A stretch of 64,000 nt of DNA from JAITWN01 sp050486285 (GCA_050486285.1 JBJHCZ010000001.1:372001-436000), one strand, 5' to 3'; shown: positions 16,533-26,025, counted from the stretch's first letter. The notes: generated by a model not told the origin, from the letters alone. Made by a program: numbers and translations.

Positions 16533-19205
16533 TCAATCGTGGTCGGGCTTTCTGAAAGGCGGGGGTTCCTGATCCTGTCGCGGCGCCGGCGACTGCCCGC
16601 TGACCGCCGAGTGCAACGGGTTCGGACGGAAGTCCGGCTTCAGCGGCGGCACGGTGGATGAGGATCCGGGGGGCGCCATGCTCGAAGCCGATGCGCCGGA
16701 AGCGGGCGGCGGTGACGCCGGCGGCGAAGACGAAGGCCGTGGCTCCATCGCAGGTCTGCTGTCGGCAGGCACCGGCGCCAATGGGCCGGGCTGCGCGGGG
16801 GCGTGCGTGACGGAAGCGGATGGCGCGGGCGCCGGGGTCACGGCCACCGCTTCAGGTCGCGGCGAAGTTGACTGTGTCGGGGCCTGCCCGGCGCGCGGCG
16901 CCGGTTCCGCCGACTGTGATCCGCTGCCGTTTACCGGCGCCGCGCTGTCCTGGCGCGGCGGGGCGTCACTGGCGGAGGTTTCGCGCGGCGGCTTGTCCTG
17001 GCCGTCGTTGCCGCTCTCCTGGCCCTGCGCTGAGGCCGCATTCGCCTGTTCGCCGCGGTCACGGTCGCGACCGCGTCCGCCGCGACCGCGACGACGGCGA
17101 CCGCGACCCGTACCCTGTCCCTGCTGTTGCGGCTGCGCGGGGCCCTGGCCGGCTGGCTGAGCCTGCGCGGGCTGGGCGGCTTCACTGCTATGCGACGGCG
17201 CTTCCTCGGCGGCCGGCTGGGCCGGACGCGGTGCTTCGGTCGCCGACTGCGGCGCGCGCGCGCCGTCGCCGCGTGCCTCATGTCGCGGCCGCTGCGGTTG
17301 CCCGTCGCCCTGACCACTGCGGCGGTTGTTGTTGCGGCCACCACGACCACCACCCCCGCGGCGGTTGCCCTGGCCCGGCTGTGAACTGCCGGAGGCGGCA
17401 GACCGCGCCTCGCGGGGCTGCGCCGGTCGCTCGCTGCGTGGCGCGGACTCCGTCGCTTCGGTGCCGGCGACGGCCTCGGCCTCCGCCGGACGCGCGCCGA
17501 ACAGCGATGACCACAACTGGCGAATGAATCCGCCCGAGGCGGCGCCCTCGACCTTCACGACCGGCTTCAGGCGATCGTCTTCGACCGGCATCGGCGCCGG
17601 CGGGCGATCGGGGCCGACTGCGCGCACCAGCGGCGTTTCCAGCGTCACGCGCGGCTGGTTCAGCGGCAGCGGCTCCGGCGAGATCTCGATCTCGTGCGCG
17701 AGCTCATAGCTCGGCTTCGCCTCTTCCGGCATCTCGTCGACGCGAACGCGCTTGATCTCGTAGCGCGGGGTCTCGAGCGTCGAGTTCGCGATCAGGAAGA
17801 TGCGGACCTCCTGGCGTTTCTCGATGCGGCCGATGACCTCGCGCTTTTCGTTCAGCAGGTAGGTGGCGACATTGACCGGCAGCTGCACGATCAGCTGGCC
17901 GGTGTTCTCCTTCATCGCCTCTTCCTCGATGACGCGCAGGATCGACAGCGCCAGCGACTCGACGGTGCGAATCTTGCCGAGTCCGTTGCAGCGCGGGCAG
18001 GTGTGCTGGCTCGACTCGCCGAGCGAGGCACGCAGGCGCTGGCGCGACATCTCGAGCAGGCCGAAGCGCGAGATCCGACCCATCTGCACGCGGGCGCGAT
18101 CCCTTTTCAGCGCCTCCTTCAGGCGGTTCTCGACCTCGCGCTGGTTGCGCGCCGGGGTCATATCGATGAAGTCGATGACGACGAGTCCGCCGAGGTCGCG
18201 CAGGCGCAACTGGCGCGCGATCTCGTCGGCGGCCTCGAGGTTGGTGTTCAGCGCGGTCTCCTCGATGTCGCCGCCCTTGGTCGCGCGGCTCGAATTGATG
18301 TCGATCGACACCAGCGCCTCGGTGTGGTCGATGACGATGGCGCCGCCGGACGGCAGCCGCAGCTCATGCTGGAACGCGGCCTCGATCTGGCTCTCGATCT
18401 GGTAGCGTGTGAACAGCGGCGTCTCGTCCTTGTAGAGCTTAATCTTCGACAGGTTCTGCGGCATGATGCGCTGCATGAAGTCGCGGGCGCGGTTGTAGAC
18501 CGTCTCGTCGTCGATCAGGATCTCGCCGATGTCCGGGCGCAGGTAGTCGCGGATCGCGCGGATGATGATGTCGCTTTCCTGGTAGATCAGGTACGGGGCA
18601 GGCCCCTTCTGCGCGCCTTCCTCGATCGCGCGCCACAGCCACACCAGGTAGTCGAGGTCCCACTGGATCTCCTCGGCGCTCCTGCCGATGCCGGCGGTGC
18701 GGACGATGACGCCCATGCCGTCGGGGATCTCGATCTCGCCGAGCGCCTCGCGCAGCTCGCTGCGTTCCTCGCCCTCGATCCGGCGGGAGATGCCGCCGGC
18801 GCGGGGGTTGTTCGGCATCAGCACGAGGTAGCGGCCGGCGAGGGAGATATAGGTCGTCAGCGCCGCGCCCTTGGTGCCGCGCTCTTCCTTCGCGACCTGG
18901 ACGACGACCTCCTGACCTTCCTTCAGGACCTCGCGGATCTCGACCCGCTTGTTGCCCTCGGCCGGGGCGTTGAAGATGGTCGGCGAGACCTCCTTCAGCG
19001 GCAGGAAGCCGTGACGGTCGGCGCCGTAATCGACGAAGGCGGCCTCGAGGCTGGGTTCGACGCGGGTGATGCGGCCCTTGTAGATATTGGCCTTTTTCTG
19101 TTCGCGGGACGGGGTTTCGATGTCGAGGTCATAGAGGTACTGGCCGTCGACCAGCGCAATACGCAACTCTTCCGCCTGAGTCGCGTTGATCAGCATTCTT
19201 TTCAT
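16533..19205 (-). CDS. rne: Ribonuclease E
   Basis: About 890 residues. The start MKRMLINATQAEELRIALV aligns with E. coli RNase E, so ATG 19205 is preferred over ATG 19214. The S1 domain (KKANIYKGRITRVEPSLEA), the DNase I-like catalytic domain with the two Mg-binding Asp regions (SIDINSSRATKGG and VVIDFIDM) and the zinc-link CPRCNG are all present. The C-terminal ~350 residues are low-complexity, rich in Arg, Gly, Pro, Gln and Ala, the expected disordered degradosome/RNA-binding scaffold. It cleaves single-stranded A/U-rich RNA at the membrane and organises mRNA decay. A long untranslated leader with its own promoter precedes it, as in the autoregulated E. coli gene. Confidence 0.96.
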   Translation of the reverse strand: MKRMLINATQAEELRIALVDGQYLYDLDIETPSREQKKANIYKGRITRVEPSLEAAFVDYGADRHGFLPLKEVSPTIFNAPAEGNKRVEIREVLKEGQEVVVQVAKEERGTKGAALTTYISLAGRYLVLMPNNPRAGGISRRIEGEERSELREALGEIEIPDGMGVIVRTAGIGRSAEEIQWDLDYLVWLWRAIEEGAQKGPAPYLIYQESDIIIRAIRDYLRPDIGEILIDDETVYNRARDFMQRIMPQNLSKIKLYKDETPLFTRYQIESQIEAAFQHELRLPSGGAIVIDHTEALVSIDINSSRATKGGDIEETALNTNLEAADEIARQLRLRDLGGLVVIDFIDMTPARNQREVENRLKEALKRDRARVQMGRISRFGLLEMSRQRLRASLGESSQHTCPRCNGLGKIRTVESLALSILRVIEEEAMKENTGQLIVQLPVNVATYLLNEKREVIGRIEKRQEVRIFLIANSTLETPRYEIKRVRVDEMPEEAKPSYELAHEIEISPEPLPLNQPRVTLETPLVRAVGPDRPPAPMPVEDDRLKPVVKVEGAASGGFIRQLWSSLFGARPAEAEAVAGTEATESAPRSERPAQPREARSAASGSSQPGQGNRRGGGGRGGRNNNRRSGQGDGQPQRPRHEARGDGARAPQSATEAPRPAQPAAEEAPSHSSEAAQPAQAQPAGQGPAQPQQQGQGTGRGRRRRGRGGRGRDRDRGEQANAASAQGQESGNDGQDKPPRETSASDAPPRQDSAAPVNGSGSQSAEPAPRAGQAPTQSTSPRPEAVAVTPAPAPSASVTHAPAQPGPLAPVPADSRPAMEPRPSSSPPASPPPASGASASSMAPPGSSSTVPPLKPDFRPNPLHSAVSGQSPAPRQDQEPPPFRKPDHD

Positions 19206-19784
19206 TGTCAGCAATCCCTGGTGAGCAACCTTGCGTTGCCCGGGTATTGCCGAATCTGCCTGTCGGCCTGCGCGGCGGTGCCGCGTGTGTTGCGCGTGCG
19301 GCGGGGTGGCCGCGCTACGCGTGATGATCCTGTGACGTTACGTTTCCGCTCGGGGGTTTTCGTTCACCCTGCATGGTCGCGTATCCTGTCTTCAAGACTC
19401 CGGCCTGACAATTCGTATCCGGCAATGCCACGGCACAAGCGCGTGGTTTCCGTTGTCTGTGTCTTTCCTGCCATCGGCCCCGGCCGCTGCGAACGATCCC
19501 GCGCGCCGGCTACCGCCGATGGCTTGAAAACCCTTAAAATCAGATTGTTGCATCCGGAACATCCACTGGATTCCCGTTCCGGACCGGGATGTGGCCCGAC
19601 CGCGCAACCGGGGTTGCGACCGGTGATGTGCACTGCCGGACCCGCGGGCCCAGACCACCCCGGTCTGAGCTTACAAAATCTGTGCCGGTTATGCCGACGC
19701 CCGCTAATATAGCAATGTTTTTATGGCCCTTCAAACAGTTATCCGGCTTGCCAGCGGCCGGTCCAGGACGCATCATCTTCCCCC
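19206..19784. other. 579-base divergent spacer: rne leader and rluC upstream region
   Basis: No gene is supported here. On the minus strand the promoter at 19706-19734 would give an rne 5' leader of about 495 bases. The spacer contains several GC-rich dyads (for example around 19575-19640) that could fold in the leader. On the plus strand the last ~80 bases before rluC are AT-richer (CTAATATAGCAATGTTTTTATGG) and could hold its promoter. Confidence 0.5.
19706..19734 (-). promoter_or_regulatory. Predicted sigma-70 promoter of rne
   Basis: On the minus strand TTGAAG (19734-19729) and TATATT (19711-19706) are separated by exactly 17 bases. Initiation would be near 19699, about 495 bases before the rne start codon. 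Confidence 0.5.
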
Positions 19785-20747
19785 ATGAGCAAACCCGCCA
19801 CCGCGCCGCGCTCGGCCAGGATCGTCCAAGTGGACCCCGGCCGCGACGGGCAGCGTATCGACAACTTTCTGATGGCCCGGTTGAAAGGCGTGCCGCGCAG
19901 TCATGTCTATCGTCTCCTGCGCACCGGACAGGTGCGCGTCAACAGCGGGCGGATCAAGCCGACCTACCGGCTCAAGGAAGGGGATCAGGTCCGGATCCCG
20001 CCGGTCGATGCCGGCGCCGGCGAGACGGCCGCGAAACCCGGGGCGGGACTCGTCTCCGCGCTGGCCGGGGCGATCCTGTTCGAGGATGACGACCTGATGA
20101 TCATCGACAAGCCGTCCGGGGTCGCGGTCCATGGCGGCAGCGGACTGCGCTATGGCCTGATCGAGGCCCTGCGGGCCCTGCGGCCGGACTGCCCGGACCT
20201 GAATCTCGTCCATCGCCTCGACCGCGATACCTCGGGCTGCCTGCTGGTGGCGAAGAACCGGCGCCTGTTGCCCGCCCTGCAGGGGATGTTTCGCGAGAGC
20301 GGGCGGGTCGAGAAACGCTATCTCGCGCTGGTCGGCGGTCGCTGGGCCGGGGGCGGGCGCACCGTCGATCTTCGTCTCGATCGCAACCGCGTCCGCGCCG
20401 GCGAGCGCGTGGTCGAGATCGACGAGGAGGGCGGCAAGGACGCGGTGACGCGCTTCACCCCGCAGCAACGCTTACGCGATACGACGCTGGTCGAGGCCGT
20501 ACTGGGCACCGGACGCACGCACCAGATCCGCGTCCACGCAGCCGGTATCGGCCATCCGCTCGCCGGCGACGACAAGTACGGCGACGAGGCGCTGAACCGG
20601 CGCATGCGCGCGCTCGGCCTCAAGCGCATCTTCCTGCACGCGCATGCGCTCGGCTTCGACCACCCCCGCGACGGCAGCCCGGTCGCGGTATCCTGCCCGT
20701 TGCCCCGCGCCCTGCGCGAAGTCCTCGACAAAACGGGGTCAGAGTAG
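19785..20747 (+). CDS. rluC: 23S rRNA pseudouridine synthase RluC
   Basis: 320 residues. N-terminal S4 RNA-binding domain (QRIDNFLMARLKGVPRSHVYRLL region, ~20-80) followed by the RluA-type catalytic domain with LVHRLDRDTSGCLL, whose Asp is the catalytic residue, and GRTHQIRVHAAGIGHPLAGD later. It converts U955, U2504 and U2580 (E. coli numbering) to pseudouridine. Position divergent from rne is the standard gammaproteobacterial arrangement. The last four residues, TGSE, and the TAG stop are encoded by the left arm of a GGGGTCAGAGTAGAC palindrome, so the C-terminus appears to have been set by repeat insertion. Confidence 0.93.
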   Translation: MSKPATAPRSARIVQVDPGRDGQRIDNFLMARLKGVPRSHVYRLLRTGQVRVNSGRIKPTYRLKEGDQVRIPPVDAGAGETAAKPGAGLVSALAGAILFEDDDLMIIDKPSGVAVHGGSGLRYGLIEALRALRPDCPDLNLVHRLDRDTSGCLLVAKNRRLLPALQGMFRESGRVEKRYLALVGGRWAGGGRTVDLRLDRNRVRAGERVVEIDEEGGKDAVTRFTPQQRLRDTTLVEAVLGTGRTHQIRVHAAGIGHPLAGDDKYGDEALNRRMRALGLKRIFLHAHALGFDHPRDGSPVAVSCPLPRALREVLDKTGSE

Positions 20748-20770
20748 ACTTCGTCTACTCTGACCCCGTT
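20732..20770. repeat. REPIN-like palindrome, short type (copy 1)
   Basis: An 18-bp perfect inverted repeat (AACGGGGTCAGAGTAGAC and its complement) with a TTC loop. The rluC stop TAG (20745-20747) lies inside the left arm. It probably also terminates rluC transcription. Arms match copies at 22571, 28777 and 45464. Confidence 0.85.
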
Positions 20771-20787
20771 GGAAGTGGGAAGGGAAG

Positions 20788-21465
20788 ATGAGCGAACTGC
20801 CCTATAAGCTGCTGGTGTTCGACTGGGACGGGACGCTGATGGATTCGGAGGCGCGCATCACCGGCTGCCTGGCGATGACCTTCGAGGACCTCGGCTTTGC
20901 CGCGCCGCCGCGCGAGGCACTGCTGAACGTGATCGGGCTCGGCCTTCCCGAGGCGTTCCGGACGCTGGCGCCGGAGATCGATGGCGAGACCCTGCGCGGG
21001 CTGACCGACCGTTATCGCTATCACTTCCTGTCCGACCACCATGCGCCGGCGACGCTGTTCCCCGGCGCGCGCGAGACGCTGGTGGCGCTCGACCGCGCCG
21101 GCTATCTGCTCGGGGTTGCGACCGGCAAGGGGCGGCGCGGCCTCGACCGTTCGCTCGACGAGACCGGTTGCAGCGGCTTGTTCGCGGTGACGCGCTGCGC
21201 CGATGAAACGGCGTCGAAACCCGATCCGCAGATGCTGGTCGAAGTCATGGACGTCGCCGGGGCCTGGCCTCATGAAACGCTGATGATTGGCGATACCGAA
21301 TATGACATGCTGATGGCCCGTCACGCCGGCGCCGGCGCGCTGGCGGTCAGTTACGGCGTGCATGCCCGGGAACGCCTGCTCGCCGCGAAGCCGCTGGGCT
21401 GCCTCGACGACATCCGCGAGATCACCGGCTGGTTGGCGGGCGTCCCGCGCGACAGGATAGAATGA
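20788..21465 (+). CDS. HAD-IA family phosphatase (phosphoglycolate phosphatase-like)
   Basis: 225 residues. HAD motif I is VFDWDGTLMDSE (nucleophile and acid Asp), motif II the TGKGRRGLD region, motif III around KPDPQM, and motif IV IGDTEYDMLMA. The cap is the small alpha-helical type of subfamily IA, as in Gph-like and beta-phosphoglucomutase-like enzymes. Between rluC and sppA this HAD gene is commonly found in gammaproteobacteria; its true substrate is not settled, phosphoglycolate being a guess from similarity. The preceding palindrome separates it from rluC and the stop overlaps the sppA start (ATGA). Confidence 0.85.
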   Translation: MSELPYKLLVFDWDGTLMDSEARITGCLAMTFEDLGFAAPPREALLNVIGLGLPEAFRTLAPEIDGETLRGLTDRYRYHFLSDHHAPATLFPGARETLVALDRAGYLLGVATGKGRRGLDRSLDETGCSGLFAVTRCADETASKPDPQMLVEVMDVAGAWPHETLMIGDTEYDMLMARHAGAGALAVSYGVHARERLLAAKPLGCLDDIREITGWLAGVPRDRIE

Positions 21466-22544
21466 ACCGGCCCGCCACGGGACCGGACAGCACAGACAGG
21501 CACACGACGATGGCAGACAACGACAGACAGGATCCCTGGCTCGGCGGACCGCGCGACCCCGCGCAGACGCCGGCCGCGGCGAGCCCGGCCGCCCGGGCCG
21601 CCTCCGGCAAGGACGGCGACGGCGCCTGGGCCCGTGACGCGCTCGAACGCCTCGCGTTCTCGGCGCTCGGCGAGCAGCGCCGCGCCCGGCGCTGGAACAT
21701 CTTTTTCAAGCTGCTGTTCTTCTCGTATCTGGTGCTGATCCTCGCGCTGTACTGGCCCGGCAATTTCCGCGACGAGGGCGCGAAGGGCGCGCACACCGCG
21801 CTGATCGAGATCCGCGGCGTCATTGCCGACGGCCAGGACGCCAGCGCCGACAACATCATCTCCGGTCTGCGCCGCGCCTTCGACAACAAGGACGCCGAGG
21901 CGATCATCCTGCGCATCAACAGCCCGGGCGGCAGCCCGGTGCAGGCCGGCTATGTCAACGACGAGATCGCGCGCCTGCGCGGCCTGCATCCGGACAAACG
22001 CCTGTACGCGGTCGTCACCGACATCTGCGCGTCCGGCGGCTACTACATCGCGGCGGGCGCCGATGAGATCTATGCCGACAAGGCCAGCATCGTCGGCTCG
22101 ATCGGCGTCATCATCGACGGCTTCGGCTTTGTCGAAACCCTGGAGAAACTCGGCGTCGAGCGCCGCCTGCTGACCGCCGGCGAGAGCAAGGGCTTCCTCG
22201 ACCCGTTCTCGCCGCTGAAGGAAGACGAGGTCAGGCATGTGCGTTCGATGCTCAACGACGTCCATCAACAGTTCATCAAGGTCGTCAGGGAAGGGCGCGG
22301 CGACCGCCTGAAGGACGACGATGCGACGCTGTTCACCGGCCTGGTCTGGAGCGGCGAGGAGAGCCTGAAGCTGGGACTGATCGACGGCCTCGGCAGCAGC
22401 AGCTATGTCGCCCGCGAGATCATCGGCGCCGAGCGCATCGTCGACTATACCTACCGCCGTCCGGTCTTCGAACGCTTCGCCGAACGCTTCGGCGCCGTCG
22501 CCGCCAACGCCGTCATCAACGCCTTCCGCACCGAGCTGCGCTAG
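21462..22544 (+). CDS. sppA: Signal peptide peptidase SppA-type serine protease (S49)
   Basis: 360 residues from the ATG overlapping the HAD stop; a second ATG at 21510 is possible. One membrane helix (FFKLLFFSYLVLILALYW, ~85-105) follows a Pro/Ala-rich cytoplasmic tail. The protease domain has RINSPGGSPVQAG, the nucleophile Ser in ICASGGYYIA, and SIVGSIGV. The length fits the short, 36-kDa SppA form that assembles as an octamer, rather than the 67-kDa E. coli type. It degrades cleaved signal peptides in the inner membrane. Confidence 0.88.
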   Translation: MNRPATGPDSTDRHTTMADNDRQDPWLGGPRDPAQTPAAASPAARAASGKDGDGAWARDALERLAFSALGEQRRARRWNIFFKLLFFSYLVLILALYWPGNFRDEGAKGAHTALIEIRGVIADGQDASADNIISGLRRAFDNKDAEAIILRINSPGGSPVQAGYVNDEIARLRGLHPDKRLYAVVTDICASGGYYIAAGADEIYADKASIVGSIGVIIDGFGFVETLEKLGVERRLLTAGESKGFLDPFSPLKEDEVRHVRSMLNDVHQQFIKVVREGRGDRLKDDDATLFTGLVWSGEESLKLGLIDGLGSSSYVAREIIGAERIVDYTYRRPVFERFAERFGAVAANAVINAFRTELR

Positions 22545-22570
22545 CAGGCCGGTGAACTAACCCTCCCCGG

Positions 22571-22603
22571 GGGGTCAGAGTAGACGAAGTCTACTCTGAC
22601 CCC
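22571..22603. repeat. REPIN-like palindrome, short type (copy 2)
   Basis: GGGGTCAGAGTAGAC (22571-22585), GAA, then the perfect complement (22589-22603). It sits between convergent sppA and the P-type ATPase gene and can terminate both. Confidence 0.85.
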
Positions 22604-22652
22604 GATCTGAGCAAACCCGCCGGGCCGGTTCAGCAGCCTGCTAACCACCGGA

Positions 22653-25361
22653 TCAGCGCTTCATCCTGTTGACCAGCCACTTCTCGAGTTCGAGGATCGT
22701 GAACACGGCAACGCCGGTCGCGAGGATCGCGATGCCGTGGATGAAGTCGACCGGGCGCGTGTCGAAGAAGAAGTGCATGAACGGCGTATAGGTGAAGATC
22801 ATCTGCAACGAGACGACCATCGCCAGCGCGATCCAGATCACCTTGGTGCCGATGATTCGCTGCCATGACAGCGAGCCGACGCCGAGGAAGCGGACGTTGA
22901 ACAGGTAGAACACCTCCATGACGACCAGCGCGTTGACCGCGTAGGTACGCGCCTCCTCGACGGTCGCGCCCAGGGACAGCGACCAGAAAAACATCACGAA
23001 GATCCCGCTCACGAACAGCAGCGAGACCAGGCAGATGCGCCAGACCAGGAAGGCCGACAGGATCGGCTCGCCGCGCCGGCGCGGCGGCCGCTTCATGACG
23101 TTCGGCTCGGCCGGCTCGAAGGCCAGCGCCATCGCCAGCACCACCGAGCTGACCATGTTGACCCACAGGATCTGCAGCGGCGTGATCGGCAGCATGACGC
23201 CGAGCAGCACCGCGGCGAGGATGCCGAGCGACTCGCCGCCGTTGATCGGCAGCAGGAACAGGATCGCCTTCCTGAGGTTGTCGTAGACGGTACGGCCTTC
23301 GCGCACGGCCTGCGCGATCGACACGAAGTTGTCGTCGGCGAGCACCATCTCCGAGGCCTCCTTGGCGGCCTCGGTGCCGTTTCTGCCCATCGCGACGCCG
23401 ACGTCGGCGCGTTTCAGCGCCGGGGTGTCGTTGACGCCGTCGCCGGTCATCGCGACGACCATGCCGTGCGCCTGCAGGGCCTCGACCAGGCGCAGCTTGT
23501 GTTCGGGCGTCGTGCGCGCGAAGACATCGACGCGCATCGCGGTGTCGGCGAAGGCGCGGTCATCGAGCGCGTCGAGTTCGCGCCCGGTCACCACCTCATG
23601 GCTGTTCGCGAGCCCGAGCTGGGCCGCGATCGCGCCGGCGGTCGCGGCATGATCGCCGGTGATCATCTTGACGCGAATGCCCGCCGACTGGCATTCGGCG
23701 ATCGCCGCGATCGCCTCTTCGCGCGGCGGATCCATCAGCCCGATGAGCCCGAGCAGCACCAGCCCCGACTCGACGTCGTCGAAGGTCAGCGTCGCCTGCC
23801 CGCCGTCGGCGGGTCGCGTCGCGACCGCGAGCACGCGCTGTCCTTCGGCCGCGATTTCATCAATACGCATGCGCCAGGCCTCGGCGTCGATCGGACGGTC
23901 ACCGCCCGCATGGCGTTCGATCGCGCACATCGCGATGACCTTCTCCGGCGCGCCCTTGACAAACACGTGGCCGTTACCCGCGTGGTCATGGACGAGCACG
24001 GCCATGAAACAGTGCGCGGCATCGAACGGGATGACGTCGGTGCGCGCATGGCGCTTGCGTTCCTGCGCAATTTCGAAGCCGCCCTTGACCGCGGCGACCA
24101 GCAGCGCGCCTTCCATCGGATCGCCGTCGACGCGCCAGTCGTCTTCGCGCAGGCGCAACGAGGAATCGTTGCAGTGCAGGCCGGCGTGGAGGAATTCCGC
24201 GAGCAGGGGATGATCGTCGGGATCGACCGCAGTGTCGTCGACCAGGAATTCGCCGTGCGGGTCGTAGCCGGTGCCGGTCGTCGTGAAGGTGCGTTCCGCG
24301 AGCGCGATACTGCGCACCGTCATTTCGTTGCGGGTCAGCGTCCCGGTCTTGTCGGAGCAGATGATGGACACCGCGCCGAGCGTCTCGACCGAGGGCAGGC
24401 GGCGGATGATGGCGTTGCGCGAGGCCATGCGCTGCACGCCGATCGCCAGCGTCACCGTCAGGATCGCCGGCAGTCCCTCCGGGATCGCGGCGACCGCGAG
24501 CGCAACGACGATCATGAACATCTCGTCCGGCGCCATGCCGCGCACGACCCAGCCGAACAGGAACATCAGCAGCGCGGCGCCGAGGATCACGAAGGTCAGC
24601 TTGCGCGCGAATACCGCCATCTGCGCGAGCAGCGGCGTCGTCATCTGCTCGACCTCGGTCAAAAGGCCGCTGATGCGCCCGATCTCGGTCCCCGTGCCGG
24701 TCGCGACGACGATGCCGGTACCCTGGCCGGCGGCGACCAGCGTGCCCGAGAAGGCCATCGAGCGGCGATCGCCGAGATCGGTCCGCTCGCCGACGGCCTC
24801 CGTGCCCTTGTCGACCGGCACCGATTCGCCGGTCAGCACCGCCTCCTGGATACGCAGGCCCTTGATCTTCAGCAGGCGCAGATCGGCCGGCACCTTGTCG
24901 CCGGGTTCGAGCAGCACGAGGTCGCCGGGCACCAGTTCCTCGGCCGGCAGGGTATGACGATGACCGTCGCGCGTCACCGAGGCGTTCGGCGCGAGCATGT
25001 GACGAATTGCGTCGAGCGCCTGCTCGGCGCGGCCTTCCTGGACGAAGCCGATGATCGTGTTGACGATGACGACGGCCATGATCACCGCCGCGTCGATCCA
25101 GTGGCCGATCGCCGCGGTGATGACGGCGGCGCCGATCAGCACCTGGATCAGCAGGTTGTTGAGCTGCGCCAGCAGGCGCAGCAGCGGGCCGCGCTGCTGC
25201 GGCGGCGGCAGGCGATTGTGACCGTATCGCGCGAGCCGGCGCGCGGCCTCGTCGGCGGTCAGCCCGTCGTGACCGCTTTCGAGCAGCGACAGCGCCTCGG
25301 CGGCGCCGAGCGAATGCCAGGGGCGGGCAGGCGGGGCTTCCTTGTCGGTCTGTGTCTCCAT
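22653..25361 (-). CDS. P-type cation-transporting ATPase (type II)
   Basis: 902 residues. N-terminal cation-ATPase domain (GLTADEAARRLARYGHNRLP), actuator loop with LTGESVPVDKG, PEGLP in the fourth membrane helix (AAIPEGLPAILTV), phosphorylation site ICSDKTGTLTRNEMTV, hinge TGDGVNDTPALKRADVGVAMG, and a C-terminal bundle of membrane helices. PEGLP points to the Ca2+-ATPase-like (SERCA/PMR1) branch. Helix 6, however, reads WVNMVSSVVLAMALAFEP, without the Asp of the NLVTDxxPA motif, so the ion may not be Ca2+. Neighbouring maf is eight bases upstream in the same direction. Confidence 0.88.
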   Translation of the reverse strand: METQTDKEAPPARPWHSLGAAEALSLLESGHDGLTADEAARRLARYGHNRLPPPQQRGPLLRLLAQLNNLLIQVLIGAAVITAAIGHWIDAAVIMAVVIVNTIIGFVQEGRAEQALDAIRHMLAPNASVTRDGHRHTLPAEELVPGDLVLLEPGDKVPADLRLLKIKGLRIQEAVLTGESVPVDKGTEAVGERTDLGDRRSMAFSGTLVAAGQGTGIVVATGTGTEIGRISGLLTEVEQMTTPLLAQMAVFARKLTFVILGAALLMFLFGWVVRGMAPDEMFMIVVALAVAAIPEGLPAILTVTLAIGVQRMASRNAIIRRLPSVETLGAVSIICSDKTGTLTRNEMTVRSIALAERTFTTTGTGYDPHGEFLVDDTAVDPDDHPLLAEFLHAGLHCNDSSLRLREDDWRVDGDPMEGALLVAAVKGGFEIAQERKRHARTDVIPFDAAHCFMAVLVHDHAGNGHVFVKGAPEKVIAMCAIERHAGGDRPIDAEAWRMRIDEIAAEGQRVLAVATRPADGGQATLTFDDVESGLVLLGLIGLMDPPREEAIAAIAECQSAGIRVKMITGDHAATAGAIAAQLGLANSHEVVTGRELDALDDRAFADTAMRVDVFARTTPEHKLRLVEALQAHGMVVAMTGDGVNDTPALKRADVGVAMGRNGTEAAKEASEMVLADDNFVSIAQAVREGRTVYDNLRKAILFLLPINGGESLGILAAVLLGVMLPITPLQILWVNMVSSVVLAMALAFEPAEPNVMKRPPRRRGEPILSAFLVWRICLVSLLFVSGIFVMFFWSLSLGATVEEARTYAVNALVVMEVFYLFNVRFLGVGSLSWQRIIGTKVIWIALAMVVSLQMIFTYTPFMHFFFDTRPVDFIHGIAILATGVAVFTILELEKWLVNRMKR

Positions 25362-25369
25362 TCTCTTGC

Positions 25370-25969
25370 CTATGCGTAGAGGTTGATTCCCTCGGCCGCG
25401 AGCATGCGGCCGAGGCGGATCAGCGGCAGGCCGATCAATGCGGTCGGATCCTCGCTGTCGATGCGCTCGAGCAGCGTGATGCCGAGCTGCTCGACCTGCA
25501 GCGCGCCGGCGCAGGCATAGGGACGCTCGACGGCGACATAGCCTTCGACGGTCGCGCGATCGAGTTCGCGGAAGGTGACCCGGGTCGTGACGATCTCCGA
25601 TTGCCGGCGTCCGCTCGCGGCGTCAAGTACGCACAGCGCGGTCAGGAACGGCACCGTGCGACCGGACGAGGCCAGCAGTTGCGCGACCGCGGCCTCGTGT
25701 CCGCCGGGCTTGCCCGCGATGCGTCCGTCGAGCACGGCGACCTGGTCCGAGCCGATGATCAGGGCGCGGGGGTGGTCCGTGGCCACGCGGCGGGCCTTGT
25801 CTTCGGCGAGGCGCAGGACCATCGCCTCGGGCGGCTCGCCGGGCAGCGGGCGCTCGTCGATATCGGGCGCGGCGACCGTGAACGGGATGCCGAGCCGCTC
25901 CAGCAGCAGGCGGCGGTACGGGGAACTCGAGGCGAGGATCAGGTCAGGGGCGCGGCGTCGGACATTCAT
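25370..25969 (-). CDS. Maf-type nucleotide pyrophosphatase (YceF)
   Basis: 199 residues. N-terminal LILASSSPYRRLLLERLG is the Maf signature, followed by PDIDERPLPGE and LRLAEDKARRV, with IIGSDQVAVLDG in the centre. The YceF subgroup hydrolyses non-canonical nucleotides such as 7-methyl-GTP to the monophosphate, and its gene is typically divergent from yceD-rpmF, exactly as here. It probably starts a two-gene unit with the P-type ATPase. Confidence 0.9.
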   Translation of the reverse strand: MNVRRRAPDLILASSSPYRRLLLERLGIPFTVAAPDIDERPLPGEPPEAMVLRLAEDKARRVATDHPRALIIGSDQVAVLDGRIAGKPGGHEAAVAQLLASSGRTVPFLTALCVLDAASGRRQSEIVTTRVTFRELDRATVEGYVAVERPYACAGALQVEQLGITLLERIDSEDPTALIGLPLIRLGRMLAAEGINLYA

Positions 25970-25988
25970 TGAAATTTATCAGTAAATT

Positions 25989-26017
25989 TTGACAGTTACG
26001 GGCTCTGGCCCTATGAT
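25989..26017 (+). promoter_or_regulatory. Strong sigma-70 promoter of the yceD-rpmF-plsX-fab cluster
   Basis: TTGACA (25989-25994), 17 bases, TATGAT (26012-26017): a near-consensus promoter. Initiation about seven bases downstream falls at ~26024, only two bases before the yceD ATG at 26026, so the transcript would have little or no leader. Confidence 0.75.
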
Positions 26018-26025
26018 GTGCGCCT

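Noticed and set aside
17050..17380. Short-period repeats read at first as a tandem or CRISPR-like array
   Set aside because: They are the codon-level repeats of the Arg/Gly/Pro-rich RNase E tail, in frame and without regular spacers.
17694..19712. 672-codon plus-strand frame opposite rne
   Set aside because: Antisense shadow of the RNase E catalytic domain; composition is Asp/Leu/Ala/Arg repeats without a domain.
23466..25379. 637-codon plus-strand frame opposite the P-type ATPase
   Set aside because: Antisense shadow; the opposite strand has all P-type ATPase motifs.
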